From the NCBI RefSeq assembly GCF_014243395.1, contig NZ_JACLCP010000001.1, positions 930,001 to 994,000 of the forward strand: a stretch of DNA of 64,000 bases. The letters run 5' to 3'. Numbering within the stretch: the first letter of the stretch is position 1; each line of letters opens with the position of its first letter. The position numbers and the translations under genes were made by a program. Source of the stretch: Winogradskyella flava (GTDB lineage Bacteria > Bacteroidota > Bacteroidia > Flavobacteriales > Flavobacteriaceae). Below the pieces are notes generated by a model. It ran no database searches, was not told where the DNA came from, and was given only the letters and a program-made list of their open reading frames with translations. Below, piece after piece: positions 40,193 through 49,577 of this stretch.

Positions 40193-41507
40193 ATAGTTTT
40201 GTCATTTTTATAAAATCAGATAGTCCGTATAGTGCTATAAATAAATATAGGCTTAAAATTGGAACCATAAAACGAGAAGCTCCTAATGGTCCAGTTAGAA
40301 AAGCAACATATAAAATTAGTATTAAAATTATCCAAAATATAAGTTTGCTATGTCTAAGTTTGGTAGCTAAGAAATATCCAAATCCCAAGAACTTTAGAAT
40401 GTTAAATAATAGAACCAAATTAAAGCATATAATAATCAATACAGGTTGAGTTTTTAGATAATTTAGTCCCCCTTTAATACCACTTTCGTTAAGATGTTTT
40501 AATAATCCTACTTCTTCTTTTTCGGAATTCAAACCAAAGAAATTAGACATATCAAATCTTCCTGGGTCAATAAAAATTCTAAATACACCTTTTATGTGGA
40601 ATATTGAATAATGAAAAAAGTCTTTTTTTATATAGTCAATTGAAGTGTTGTTTAGATAGTCTAGTCTTTCGGGATAATTATTGATTTTACGACTTTCTTG
40701 TTTGATTAAATTATTAATGCTTTGCGCATATTCGGGCCCATATTTGTTAGTATGAAAATAGCGAAGATTATAATTTACAATATTGTATTGTTGAATACTT
40801 GAGAAATTGTAAGCTCCAGTTCTTTTAAAATTCCATTGGCAATAAAGAAATAATGCTAACAATGGTATAATTGAATAAATAACCCCTCGCTTATAATTTA
40901 TGCGTCTACTTATGTAATACGTAATTACGATATTTGGAAAAACGAAAAGGTAAAAAACAGGTTTAGCGAGAAACAATAGGGCAACCAGAATTTGATAAAA
41001 AATTAAGTATTTCGAAGACTTTTTTGTTAGAAACTTGTGCAAAACGTAAATGGTAATTACAATTAAAAATTGCAAAAATATTTCACTCATTAATAGGTTG
41101 GAGTAAATGAACTGATTAAGAGATGAAATTATGAATAAAAATAAAACTAGGCTGTTGGCCTTTCCGAAATAGGATTCAAATATGGACTTAGTTATTAAAA
41201 TGCTAGACACCGACAATACACTTTGAATGCAAAGTATGGAGATTTTAGAATTGAGAAAACCAGTAGCAAGAATAATAAAAAGGGAGTAAAGCGGAGGTCT
41301 TTTGGTGTAAAATTCGGGGTTAATAGATTCACTTAAGTCTCCACTGTAAAATTGAAAATCAGATATTATATTTTTAGCAAGATTGAAATATTCTGAACTG
41401 TCTCGTAGAACAAAATAATTATTTTGAAAGATTTTATAAACTAAGAACATTAGCTGTATAACAACTAGGGTTGTTAGAAATTTATTTGTTCTGAAAAGTA
41501 TCTTCAT
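40170..41507 (-). CDS. Polytopic membrane glycosyltransferase (GT39/ArnT-like)
   Basis: A 445-residue protein with about ten transmembrane helices. After the first helix comes FVLRDSSEYFNLAKNI and SINPEFYTKRPPLYSLFIIL, the layout of the catalytic DxE/D first loop of lipid-dependent (GT39, GT83-type) glycosyltransferases: D in RDSSEY and R-P-P in TKRPPLY. It would use a polyprenyl-phosphate sugar on the outer face. I start at the ATG at 41507; the frame to 41588 runs into the Lrp gene. The gene is markedly AT-rich relative to its neighbours. Confidence 0.75.
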   Translation of the reverse strand: MKILFRTNKFLTTLVVIQLMFLVYKIFQNNYFVLRDSSEYFNLAKNIISDFQFYSGDLSESINPEFYTKRPPLYSLFIILATGFLNSKISILCIQSVLSVSSILITKSIFESYFGKANSLVLFLFIISSLNQFIYSNLLMSEIFLQFLIVITIYVLHKFLTKKSSKYLIFYQILVALLFLAKPVFYLFVFPNIVITYYISRRINYKRGVIYSIIPLLALFLYCQWNFKRTGAYNFSSIQQYNIVNYNLRYFHTNKYGPEYAQSINNLIKQESRKINNYPERLDYLNNTSIDYIKKDFFHYSIFHIKGVFRIFIDPGRFDMSNFFGLNSEKEEVGLLKHLNESGIKGGLNYLKTQPVLIIICFNLVLLFNILKFLGFGYFLATKLRHSKLIFWIILILILYVAFLTGPLGASRFMVPILSLYLFIALYGLSDFIKMTKLFIESKRL

Positions 41508-41523
41508 ATTAAGAAACGAGCGT

Positions 41524-41994
41524 TTATATCTTAATCTGTCTATTAATTTGTTGTTGTAACGAAATAAAAGTTTCAGTTCTTGATACACCTTTAATACCTT
41601 GAATTTCGGTATTAAGCAAATGCATTAAATGCTCATTGTCTTTTGATAGAATCTTTATAAAAATACTCCATTCTCCGGTGGTATAGTGGCATTCAATTAC
41701 CTCAGGTACTTTTTGGAGTTGTTTTACGGCTTCTGGATTACTAACTGCTTTATCTAAATACACACCGACAAAAGCCATAGTCGTATATCCAAGAATCTTC
41801 GGGTTAATTATAAATTTTGAACCGGCCAATAAGCCTGATTTTTCTAATTTTTTAAGACGTTGGTGTATGGCAGCACCAGAAATACCCACCTGTCGCGCGA
41901 TTTCCAAAACAGGTGTTCTGGCATCTTCCATCAATGCTCTTAGTATTTTTTTATCTATGCCATCAATGTATATGCCTTTATCATTAACTTTCAT
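41524..41994 (-). CDS. Lrp/AsnC family transcriptional regulator
   Basis: A 156-residue regulator: N-terminal winged helix-turn-helix (IDKKILRALMEDARTPVLEIARQVGISGAAIHQRLKKLEKSGLL) and a C-terminal RAM effector domain (TTMAFVGVYLDKA... ECHYTTGEWSIFIKILSKDNEHLMHLLN). Members sense amino acids. The gene lies 94 bases downstream of the saccharopine dehydrogenase gene in the same orientation, making lysine metabolism a likely target. Effector unknown. Confidence 0.92.
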   Translation of the reverse strand: MKVNDKGIYIDGIDKKILRALMEDARTPVLEIARQVGISGAAIHQRLKKLEKSGLLAGSKFIINPKILGYTTMAFVGVYLDKAVSNPEAVKQLQKVPEVIECHYTTGEWSIFIKILSKDNEHLMHLLNTEIQGIKGVSRTETFISLQQQINRQIKI

Positions 41995-42088
41995 CGAAGA
42001 TTGATTTTCATTTCCTAGAAATCGGAAATCTTATAATTGTAATTTGTAATATAAAATTAGTAAATAGATTTCAAATTAAAACCTCAGT

Positions 42089-43453
42089 TCATACATTTAA
42101 AGGATTATAGCCTAAATAAGGAACTTCTTTCTCCTTAAATACTACGCCATAGGTTTCAAGCTCTTCTAGAATTGGTGTATACACTTCTTTAGAAATAGGA
42201 ATCTGTACGCCTGGTGTGGTAATCTTTTTATTTAGAATATCAAGTGTGGCCATAGCTACTGGTAATCCCACAGTTTTTGCCATTGCTGTATAGGTTTGGT
42301 CCTCACCAACCACAACCATTGAAGTATCTATTTGATGCTTTTCACCATCGAGCTCATAACCAAACTTGTGGTACATAACGATCATATCTTTGTCGTCTTC
42401 ACCAAGTGTCCAACTATCCATTAATATTTTTTGAAGAATTTGTGCTGGTGTCGCTTTATCGAGTTCAACTCTTTTTTCAGCATTAAAAATGTCTAGTTCC
42501 AAGAATTTATCCCAAACAATATCATCTTGATCAATTTTAAGCGCATGCCTGAACTTAAGTTCTACAGAATCTGTTGGGCTATATGGCAAAAAGGCGTTTA
42601 CAAAGTCCCGGTAACTCATGTTGGCACTATCATCGATAGTGTAGCTATCGTCTGTCATACCTAATTGAACAAAAACATGCCATGCTCTGCTGAAACCAAC
42701 GCGTCTCATAGTGCCGCGATATAACGTTTTTACATGGTCAAGACCATAAACATGCTGATACTTTAGCGAATCTCTGTTGGCATAGGCCTCAAATCGACCA
42801 TAACCGTCAATATCTAAAAATTCGGTTCGTCTAAATAAACGATCGTATGGAATATATTTAAACTGATTTTCCTGCAAAAATTTCGCAGCACCGCCTTGTC
42901 CTGCCACCACAACATTTCTTGGATTCCAAGTAAATTTATAATTCCAAAGATTATTATCACTTTCAGGAGCTACCAAGCCGCCAGTAAACGATTCAAATAA
43001 AATCATTTTACCGCCTTTGTCTCTTATTCTATCAATCACTTGCATGGCACTCATATGATCAATGCCTGGATCCACACCAATTTCGTTCATAAAAACGAGG
43101 TTGTTGGCTTTTGCGTTTTCATCCAAGTCTTGCATTTCTTTACTTACATAAGATGCTGTGACCATGTGCTTTTTGTAAGTGATACAGTCTTTGGCAACCT
43201 CCATATGAAAGCGTGCAGGTAACATGGAAACCACAATATCTGCATCTTCTACAGCCTTACTTCGAGATTTAGAATCAAAGACATCCAAATGAATAATATT
43301 GACTTTAGAATCTTCACCAACTAATTTTTTAGCATTTTCAATATTAAGATCACCAATGGTAATTTCAAGATTTTCAGTATCTGATTTATCCAGTAAATAT
43401 TTTATGAGGTAAGATGATGATTTTCCGGCACCAATGATTAAAATCTTTCGCAT
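42089..43453 (-). CDS. Saccharopine dehydrogenase family protein
   Basis: A 454-residue NAD(P)-dependent enzyme with an N-terminal Rossmann motif (RKILIIGAGKSSSYLIKYLL), the DADIVVSMLPARFH and FMNEIGVDPGIDHMSA segments and a C-terminal catalytic domain. It probably acts in lysine breakdown via saccharopine, forming or splitting it to glutamate and aminoadipate semialdehyde. A fused lysine-ketoglutarate reductase domain is not present. Likely regulated by the adjacent Lrp-type protein. Exact substrate is a family-level inference. Confidence 0.9.
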   Translation of the reverse strand: MRKILIIGAGKSSSYLIKYLLDKSDTENLEITIGDLNIENAKKLVGEDSKVNIIHLDVFDSKSRSKAVEDADIVVSMLPARFHMEVAKDCITYKKHMVTASYVSKEMQDLDENAKANNLVFMNEIGVDPGIDHMSAMQVIDRIRDKGGKMILFESFTGGLVAPESDNNLWNYKFTWNPRNVVVAGQGGAAKFLQENQFKYIPYDRLFRRTEFLDIDGYGRFEAYANRDSLKYQHVYGLDHVKTLYRGTMRRVGFSRAWHVFVQLGMTDDSYTIDDSANMSYRDFVNAFLPYSPTDSVELKFRHALKIDQDDIVWDKFLELDIFNAEKRVELDKATPAQILQKILMDSWTLGEDDKDMIVMYHKFGYELDGEKHQIDTSMVVVGEDQTYTAMAKTVGLPVAMATLDILNKKITTPGVQIPISKEVYTPILEELETYGVVFKEKEVPYLGYNPLNV

Positions 43454-43534
43454 AGTGGCTTTATATGACTAATTTTGTGTAGCACGAATGTAATAAATAC
43501 AGAAAGTAAAAGAAACCAAAATCTCACTTTACTT

Positions 43535-43924
43535 ATGAACAAAAAAATATTAATATCAGGCAGTATTTTAGGAATTTTAGGTATCATTTTAGGTGCTTTT
43601 GCAGCGCATGGTCTAGAAAAGTTAGTAGATACAGATGCTATAAATTCTTTTGAGACCGGTGTGCGTTATCAAATATATCATGCTTTTTTTCTTTTGATAT
43701 TGGGCAGTACATCATTTATAAGCTTAAAATCGAAAAAAGTAATCCTCTATGTAGTTATTTTAGGTGTGATTTTCTTCTCGGGTTCTATATATGGTCTAGC
43801 CACAAATAACCTCTCAAGTTTTAATTTTAAGACTATTGCACTGATTACGCCGATTGGAGGATTACTGTTAATTATAGCTTGGATTGTGATGTTAATCGGT
43901 ATAATAAGAAATAAGGTCGATTAA
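43535..43924 (+). CDS. DUF423 small membrane protein
   Basis: A 129-residue protein with four transmembrane helices and the DUF423 signature GAFAAHGLEKLVDTDAINSFETGVRYQIYHAFFLL. Function unknown. The ATG at 43535 is chosen because the upstream in-frame ORF (from 43475) encodes a hydrophilic, unlikely N-terminus. Divergent from the saccharopine dehydrogenase gene. Confidence 0.9.
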   Translation: MNKKILISGSILGILGIILGAFAAHGLEKLVDTDAINSFETGVRYQIYHAFFLLILGSTSFISLKSKKVILYVVILGVIFFSGSIYGLATNNLSSFNFKTIALITPIGGLLLIIAWIVMLIGIIRNKVD

Positions 43925-43958
43925 TGTCTTTCTGCCGTGCTGTTTTAAAATAAAGTTA

Positions 43959-43966
43959 TAATTTTG
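43959..43966 (+). promoter_or_regulatory. -7 element for pckA
   Basis: TAATTTTG fits TAnnTTTG, 22 bases before the pckA ATG, which allows a short leader. -33 element not clear. Confidence 0.45.
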
Positions 43967-43988
43967 CAGCCTAAACAACACAAAAATT

Positions 43989-45608
43989 ATGGTAAACCAT
44001 ACACAATTAACGAAAACGATTTCGTTAGAAGATTACGGTATTAAAAATGCCCAAGTTCATTATCAATTAGAGCCTTCAAAGCTGCAAACCATTACCTTGG
44101 AAAAAGGAATGGGTAAAGAAACATCTAATGGAACATTGGCAATTAATACCGGTAAATTTACTGGTCGTTCACCAGAAGATCGTTTTTTGGTTAAAGATGA
44201 TTATACAAAAGATAAAATTTGGTGGGGGAAATCCAATAAGCCAATCGATTCTGAGCATTTTGATTTTTTACAAAATGAAATTGAACATTACTTAAGCGGT
44301 AAGGAAATATTTGTTAGAGACGGTTATGTATGCGCAGATGCTAACTATAAAATGAATGTTAGAACGGTTACCGAATATCCATGGTCTAATATGTTTATTT
44401 ATAATATGTTTTTAAGACCAACTGCTGAGGAGTTACAAAATTTTGAAGAAGAGTGGTTAGTATTATGCGCACCAGGTTATGAATGTCAAAACCCAGAAGC
44501 TCATGGTTTAAGACAAGGAAATTTTTCGATCCTAAATTTCACAAAGAAAATTGCTTTGGTAGGTGGTTCTGCCTATACGGGCGAAATGAAAAAGGGAATT
44601 TTTACAGCGTTGAATTTTATTTTGCCTGTGGAAAAAAATGTACTTCCAATGCATTGTTCTGCCAATGTAGGCGAAAATGGTGAAACAGCTATTTTCTTTG
44701 GATTATCTGGTACAGGAAAAACAACGTTATCTACAGACGAAAGTCGTCAACTCATTGGAGATGATGAGCATGGATGGACTGCAGAAAACACCGTTTTTAA
44801 TTTTGAAGGTGGTTGCTATGCCAAAGCGATTAACTTATCTCAAGAACAAGAGCCTGAAATTTATGGTGCTATTAAACCTGGAGCTATTCTCGAGAATATC
44901 ATTATGGACGATAATGGCAATGTTGATTTTGCTGATACTTCTATTACACAGAATACCCGAGTAAGTTATCCTATTTACCATATTGAAAATATAAAGACAC
45001 CATCCATTGGAAAAAATCCTAAAAATATATTTTTCCTCACAGCTGATGCATTTGGTGTATTGCCTCCGATTTCAAAACTAGCACCTGCGCAGGCAGCCTA
45101 TCATTTTATTTCGGGTTATACGGCTAAAGTTGCTGGCACTGAGGCTGGTGTGGTTGAGCCACAACCATCGTTCTCTGCATGCTTTGGAGCACCATTTATG
45201 CCATTACATCCAACTGAATATGCCGATATGTTGAGTAAAAAAATGACAGAAGCAGGTGTAAATGTTTGGTTGGTCAATACAGGTTGGACAGGTGGTCCTT
45301 ATGGTGTAGGAACACGCATGAAATTAAAGTACACACGAGCTATGATTAATGCAGCGTTAAATGGAGATTTAGGCAATTACACTTACGAAGATTATCATAT
45401 ACATTCGGTATTTGGTGTGGCGCAGCCAAGAACTTGTCCTGGCGTGCCTACTGAAGTCTTGAGCCCTAGAGCTACGTGGAATGATGATGAAGCTTATTAT
45501 AAAATGGCATTCAAACTAACCAATGCGTTTAGGGAGAATTTTAAGAAGTTTGAGTCCTATGCTTCAGAAGAGATTAGACGTGGTGGACCCCAACGTTATG
45601 CGTTTTAA
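43989..45608 (+). CDS. pckA: Phosphoenolpyruvate carboxykinase (ATP)
   Basis: A 539-residue ATP-dependent PEPCK that converts oxaloacetate to PEP, the entry step of gluconeogenesis. Motifs: FTGRSPEDRF (57-66), MHCSANVG (221-228), the P-loop GLSGTGKTTLS (238-248) and the GDDEHGW kinase-2 segment. Full length with intact catalytic lysine, so active. Monocistronic, with a terminator between it and the convergent gldD. Confidence 0.97.
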   Translation: MVNHTQLTKTISLEDYGIKNAQVHYQLEPSKLQTITLEKGMGKETSNGTLAINTGKFTGRSPEDRFLVKDDYTKDKIWWGKSNKPIDSEHFDFLQNEIEHYLSGKEIFVRDGYVCADANYKMNVRTVTEYPWSNMFIYNMFLRPTAEELQNFEEEWLVLCAPGYECQNPEAHGLRQGNFSILNFTKKIALVGGSAYTGEMKKGIFTALNFILPVEKNVLPMHCSANVGENGETAIFFGLSGTGKTTLSTDESRQLIGDDEHGWTAENTVFNFEGGCYAKAINLSQEQEPEIYGAIKPGAILENIIMDDNGNVDFADTSITQNTRVSYPIYHIENIKTPSIGKNPKNIFFLTADAFGVLPPISKLAPAQAAYHFISGYTAKVAGTEAGVVEPQPSFSACFGAPFMPLHPTEYADMLSKKMTEAGVNVWLVNTGWTGGPYGVGTRMKLKYTRAMINAALNGDLGNYTYEDYHIHSVFGVAQPRTCPGVPTEVLSPRATWNDDEAYYKMAFKLTNAFRENFKKFESYASEEIRRGGPQRYAF

Positions 45609-45625
45609 ATATCGTTACAAATGAA

Positions 45626-45651
45626 TAGGCGATTCCATTTGGAGTCGCTTT
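45626..45651. terminator. Bidirectional terminator between pckA and gldD
   Basis: Hairpin arms GGCGATTCC/GGAGTCGCT around ATTT, with T-rich sequence following; between two convergent genes. Confidence 0.7.
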
Positions 45652-46219
45652 ATTTTTTCCAACGTACGGATTCCATTATACGCTTAATATCCTTTTTAAG
45701 GTATTCTGAAGCTGGGTAAATAGAATCGTAGTTGGGTTTGGCATAGAAATATAAGGAACCACTTAAAAAATGATTTATACTATCGGTTAAATAAAACTGA
45801 GATTGAGATGCTGCGTCTCCACCTACTTCGTATAGCATCCCGTAGACTTTAGTGTCTTTGTTTTCAAAAAGATTTTGTGATATCTCATCAGCTTTTAAGG
45901 TGTGTTTTTGAGTCAGATTTTGAGCATCTCTCAGTAAGCTGTCCAGATTATCTTCGGTTACGGTTTTATAAGTAAGGTAAATAGTAGCTTTTAAAGCAGG
46001 ATATTTAATATTTATACCCTTAATTGCTCCTAAGGACTTCACCTTAGTTATAGGTTCTGCAAGTTCATTCTTTTCAAAGCTAAACGGAAGCGGCGTTATT
46101 GCTTTTTTATAAACGGCCTGAGGATATTCCAATCTTAAATAGCCTTTTGGTTTTGGTAGGGGATCGTCACCGCAACCTAATATAAAAAGACTCAAAATGG
46201 GTATTAGTATGCGTTTCAT
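45650..46219 (-). CDS. gldD: Gliding motility lipoprotein GldD
   Basis: A 189-residue lipoprotein (ILSLFILG before Cys16) required for gliding motility in Flavobacteriia and linked to the type IX secretion machinery. The mature region starts GDDPLPKPKGYLRLEYPQ, the family opening. Last gene of mutY-ssb-gldE-gldD; its ATG overlaps the gldE stop by four bases. The T9SS-tagged amylase in this window is a possible client of the same system. Confidence 0.93.
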   Translation of the reverse strand: MKRILIPILSLFILGCGDDPLPKPKGYLRLEYPQAVYKKAITPLPFSFEKNELAEPITKVKSLGAIKGINIKYPALKATIYLTYKTVTEDNLDSLLRDAQNLTQKHTLKADEISQNLFENKDTKVYGMLYEVGGDAASQSQFYLTDSINHFLSGSLYFYAKPNYDSIYPASEYLKKDIKRIMESVRWKK

Positions 46220-47535
46220 AATTTAGGTTTAAGTAGGGTTAGCTTAATTTGTTTAATACGTTTACGTTCTAAGGCTTCAATGGTAAAAACGTAATTTTTG
46301 AAATTTATTTTACTTCCTATTCTAGGGAAGCCACCAGATATTTCAAGCACAAAGCCAGCAAGGGTTTCCGCCTCTCCTTTTCTGCTTTCAAAATCTTCAA
46401 AATCATCTTCGATACCAACAATCTTGTAAACATCTTTGAGGGGAGTTTTTCCTTCAAAGCTATAGTTGTTATCGTCTAATTTTGTGTAGACTAAATCATC
46501 ATCATCATATTCATCACTAATATCCCCTACAATTTCCTCGATTATATCTTCCAGGGACACCAAGCCTGAGGTGCCACCATATTCATCTACAACGACAGCA
46601 AGATGCACTTTTTTAGTTTGAAACTCAACCATTAAGTCATCTAATTTTTTATTCTCTGGCACAAAAAACGGTTCGCGAAGAATACTAGTCCAATCGAATT
46701 TCGTTTTGTTCAAGTGAGGCAATAAATCTTTCACATAAAGGACGCCTTTAATACTGTCAATACTTTCTTTGTAAACGGGAATTCTGGAATAACCGTTATC
46801 CACAATGTCTTCAATAATAGTTTCGAACGGTGTGTCAATATCTAAGGCAAATAAATCCATTCGTGGCCGCATGACCTGTTTTGTATCGGTATTTCCAAAA
46901 GAAACAATACCCTGTAATAACTTTTGTTCTTCGTGAGTGGTGTCGTCGGCATTGGTAAGTTCTAAAGCCTGTGAAAGTTGGTCTACGCTAAGATTAGAAC
47001 GTTGCTTACCAAATTTATCTTGTATTTTAAGTGTTACAAAACGCATGGGCAAACTAATAGGTGAGAAAATAACGTCTAATACTTTTAGGGGTCTTGCCAT
47101 AAAAGATGAGAACTTAACACTATTTCTACTGGCGTAAATTTTAGGTACAATTTCGCCGAATAAAAGAATTAAAAATGTTGCTGAAACAACTTCTAATAAG
47201 AATCTCAAAATTGCATTCGTAACATCTCTAAAGAGCGTTTCACCAATAAAGGCAAACAGTAATACAATGGCAATATTTATAAAATTATTAGCTACTAAAA
47301 TTGTAGCTAATAATTTTTTAGGTCGCTCAAGTAAACTAGCGATAATCTGCATAGCTGAGGATTTACTATCAATACCTTCATCAATATTCGACTTTGTGAG
47401 TGAAAATAATGCGACTTCGGCTCCAGATATTAGAGCAGAGCAGGCAAGCAGTATTAAAAGCAATACGATACTTGTTATAAACGATGTATTGGTAACTAAT
47501 AAATTTGAAATTAAAACCGTGGGTTCTGGATCCAA
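46216..47535 (-). CDS. gldE: Gliding motility-associated protein GldE (CorC/HlyC family)
   Basis: A 439-residue inner-membrane protein of the CNNM/CorC family: three to four transmembrane helices in the N-terminal DUF21 domain (about 13-145), a pair of CBS domains (MRPRMDLFALDID... and FFVPENKKLDDLMVEFQTKKVHLAVVVDEYGGTSGLVSLEDIIEEIVGDI) and a C-terminal CorC/HlyC domain. Partners GldD in gliding and T9SS function. Cotranscribed with ssb upstream (17 bases apart). Confidence 0.93.
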   Translation of the reverse strand: MDPEPTVLISNLLVTNTSFITSIVLLLILLACSALISGAEVALFSLTKSNIDEGIDSKSSAMQIIASLLERPKKLLATILVANNFINIAIVLLFAFIGETLFRDVTNAILRFLLEVVSATFLILLFGEIVPKIYASRNSVKFSSFMARPLKVLDVIFSPISLPMRFVTLKIQDKFGKQRSNLSVDQLSQALELTNADDTTHEEQKLLQGIVSFGNTDTKQVMRPRMDLFALDIDTPFETIIEDIVDNGYSRIPVYKESIDSIKGVLYVKDLLPHLNKTKFDWTSILREPFFVPENKKLDDLMVEFQTKKVHLAVVVDEYGGTSGLVSLEDIIEEIVGDISDEYDDDDLVYTKLDDNNYSFEGKTPLKDVYKIVGIEDDFEDFESRKGEAETLAGFVLEISGGFPRIGSKINFKNYVFTIEALERKRIKQIKLTLLKPKL

Positions 47536-47552
47536 GATAAAATTAAATTAAA

Positions 47553-47999
47553 TTAGAAAGGTAGATCATCATCGCCATCAGGCACTACGCTATTCTGATT
47601 TTGCTGCTGAGGTTGTGACGTTTGTTGCATGTTAGGCTGCTGTTGCCCTTGTTGTTGTTCGTTCTTGTTGGTTAGAAACGTAAAATCTGTACATTGTATT
47701 TCGGTAGAATAGCGCTCCATGCCTTTATCATCGGTCCACTTTCTAGTTTTAATACGACCTTCAATGTAGACCTTGTCTCCTTTGCTAAGGTATTTTTCGC
47801 AAATTTCTGCAGCTTTATTTCTAACTACTATATTATGCCATTCGGTATTGGAGACACGTTCGTTGGTTTGCTTATTTGTATAAGTTTCGTTAGTTGCCAA
47901 TGGGAAACGACCGACGCAATTTTTATCATCGAAATAATGCATTTTTACTTCATCTCCTAAATGCCCTATTAGCATCACTTTATTTAACGTTCCTGACAT
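47553..47999 (-). CDS. ssb: Single-stranded DNA-binding protein
   Basis: A 148-residue SSB: N-terminal OB domain (MSGTLNKVMLIGHLGDEVKMHYFDDKNCVGRFPLATNE... GRIKTRKWTDDKGMERYSTEI), a Q/N-rich linker (QQQGQQQPNMQQTSQPQQQNQN) and the acidic tip DGDDDLPF used to bind repair and replication partners. I chose the ATG at 47999 because it gives the family's MSGTLNK start; the ORF to 48032 adds an atypical 11 residues. Between mutY and gldE. Confidence 0.95.
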   Translation of the reverse strand: MSGTLNKVMLIGHLGDEVKMHYFDDKNCVGRFPLATNETYTNKQTNERVSNTEWHNIVVRNKAAEICEKYLSKGDKVYIEGRIKTRKWTDDKGMERYSTEIQCTDFTFLTNKNEQQQGQQQPNMQQTSQPQQQNQNSVVPDGDDDLPF

Positions 48000-48074
48000 A
48001 ATAAAATTGATTTTGCGTACAAAGTTACTCATTTTGATATCACACCTTTAAAATTAATAAAAAATTGTGAGTTT

Positions 48075-49124
48075 CTATGTGGTCTGAAAGTTGAAAGCAT
48101 CAATAAATTTCCCAATTAGAATTGGTACAGGATATTTTTTGACCTCACTAATAGGAATTGATGAATTGGGTAATTGGTCGACTTCTATAATCCAAAACTT
48201 TGTATGTAAATGCTGATGTGAGAGTTTGTGGACGTAATCCGTTTCGTTATAAAGCGAATATTCAAAATCGGTACATTCTAAAATAGTATCTTCAGTATTA
48301 AGCTTTTGAAATTCGTCTACTTTTAAGCTTTTCTCGGATTCGATCAAAGGAAATTGATACAGGTTTTGCCATATGCCTTTTCCTATTCTTTTTTCAAGAA
48401 AAGTGTTTTTGTCATTATCAATAAAGACCAAGAAGTTAAAATATTTAGTAGTGACTTTAGTTTTCTTAAGCTTAACAGGTAATTCATTGACTAAATTCTT
48501 TAGAAGTGCAACGCAACGATCATTAAAAGGGCAAACGATGCAATATGGGTTTTTAGGTTTACATTGTGTAGCGCCAAACTCCATTATTGCTTGATTAAAT
48601 GTGGCAGGTTGCTCCTTATCAATCAATGAAGAAGCTAAGGTCTTAAACTCTTTGATTCCAGCAGTAGAGTTAATAGGTGTGTCAATACCAAAAAAACGCG
48701 ATAATACCCGATAGACATTCCCATCGACTACAGCAGCAACTTGATTAAAGGCTATTGAGGCGATGGCACTTGCAGTGTAATCACCGACACCTTTCAACTT
48801 CAAAAGATCCTTGTAGTTGTTAGGAAACTTACCATCTAGATCAAAAGCGATATGTTTTGCGGTAGAATGTAGATTTCTTGCTCTAGAGTAGTAACCTAAG
48901 CCTTGCCAAAGTTTTAGGACGTCTTGTTCTGAGGCATTGGCTAAGTCAAAAATTGTAGGGTATTGTTTTATAAAAGCTTCGTAATAAGGTAAACCTTGTT
49001 TAACCTGAGTTTGCTGCAAAATGATTTCTGACAACCAAATAAAATAGGGGTTTTTGGTGCTTCGCCATGGTAATTTTCTTTTATTGTCTGAATACCAGTG
49101 AATTAGTCGTTGCTTAAAATCCAT
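48075..49124 (-). CDS. mutY: A/G-specific adenine glycosylase
   Basis: A 349-residue MutY that removes adenine paired with 8-oxoguanine. N-terminal glycosylase: WRSTKNPYFIWLSEIILQQTQV with the catalytic Glu, helix-hairpin-helix LKGVGDYTASAIASIAFN (catalytic Asp follows in VVDGNVYRV), and the 4Fe-4S loop C-x6-C-x2-C-x5-C (CKPKNPYCIVCPFNDRC). The C-terminal NUDIX-like domain recognises 8-oxoG. First gene of the mutY-ssb-gldE-gldD operon; divergent from the HU gene. ATG 49124 or 49130 are both possible. Confidence 0.95.
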   Translation of the reverse strand: MDFKQRLIHWYSDNKRKLPWRSTKNPYFIWLSEIILQQTQVKQGLPYYEAFIKQYPTIFDLANASEQDVLKLWQGLGYYSRARNLHSTAKHIAFDLDGKFPNNYKDLLKLKGVGDYTASAIASIAFNQVAAVVDGNVYRVLSRFFGIDTPINSTAGIKEFKTLASSLIDKEQPATFNQAIMEFGATQCKPKNPYCIVCPFNDRCVALLKNLVNELPVKLKKTKVTTKYFNFLVFIDNDKNTFLEKRIGKGIWQNLYQFPLIESEKSLKVDEFQKLNTEDTILECTDFEYSLYNETDYVHKLSHQHLHTKFWIIEVDQLPNSSIPISEVKKYPVPILIGKFIDAFNFQTT

Positions 49125-49186
49125 TATCATTTTAAAGTGTTAATGCAAAATTAAATCTTTATCACGTTAAATTTTAATTAATTACG

Positions 49187-49219
49187 TTTGAAATATTGAA
49201 ATTAATTTACATATATTTG
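49187..49219 (+). promoter_or_regulatory. Promoter of HU gene
   Basis: TTTG at 49187-49190 and TATATTTG at 49212-49219, 21 bases apart, close to the Bacteroidota TTTG-N19-TAnnTTTG consensus. Start of transcription near 49226, about 32 bases before the ATG. Confidence 0.65.
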
Positions 49220-49257
49220 CATCCCTTAGAATTATAGTAACCCTAAAACTAATAACA

Positions 49258-49548
49258 ATGACAAAAGCCGATTTGGTAGCTAAAATATCTGATAAATTGG
49301 GTATAGAAAAAGGTGATGTACAAGCTACAGTGGAAACTTTTATGGAAGAGGTAAAATCATCTCTAGAGAGCGGAGATAACGTATACTTAAGAGGTTTCGG
49401 AAGTTTCATTATTAAAACAAGAGCTGAAAAAACAGGTCGTAACATTTCAAAAAATACTACGATTAAAATACCAGCTCACAACATACCAGCTTTTAAGCCT
49501 GCTAAAGTGTTTTTAGAAGGTGTAAAATCTAACGTTGAAGTAAACTAA
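49258..49548 (+). CDS. HU/IHF family DNA-binding protein
   Basis: A 96-residue nucleoid protein. It starts MTKADLVAKISDKLGIEKGDVQATVETFMEEV and has the beta-arm segment YLRGFGSFIIKTRAEKTGRNISKNTTIKIPAHNIPAFKPAK, typical of HU/IHF-like proteins. It bends and compacts DNA. Followed by the bS22-like gene 29 bases downstream, probably on the same mRNA. Confidence 0.93.
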   Translation: MTKADLVAKISDKLGIEKGDVQATVETFMEEVKSSLESGDNVYLRGFGSFIIKTRAEKTGRNISKNTTIKIPAHNIPAFKPAKVFLEGVKSNVEVN

Positions 49549-49577
49549 AACATTAATTTAAAAAAGCATTATTCATT

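Noticed and set aside
41508..41588. Longer start for the GT39-like protein
   Set aside because: Runs into the Lrp/AsnC gene on the same strand; ATG 41507 gives a normal membrane-protein start.
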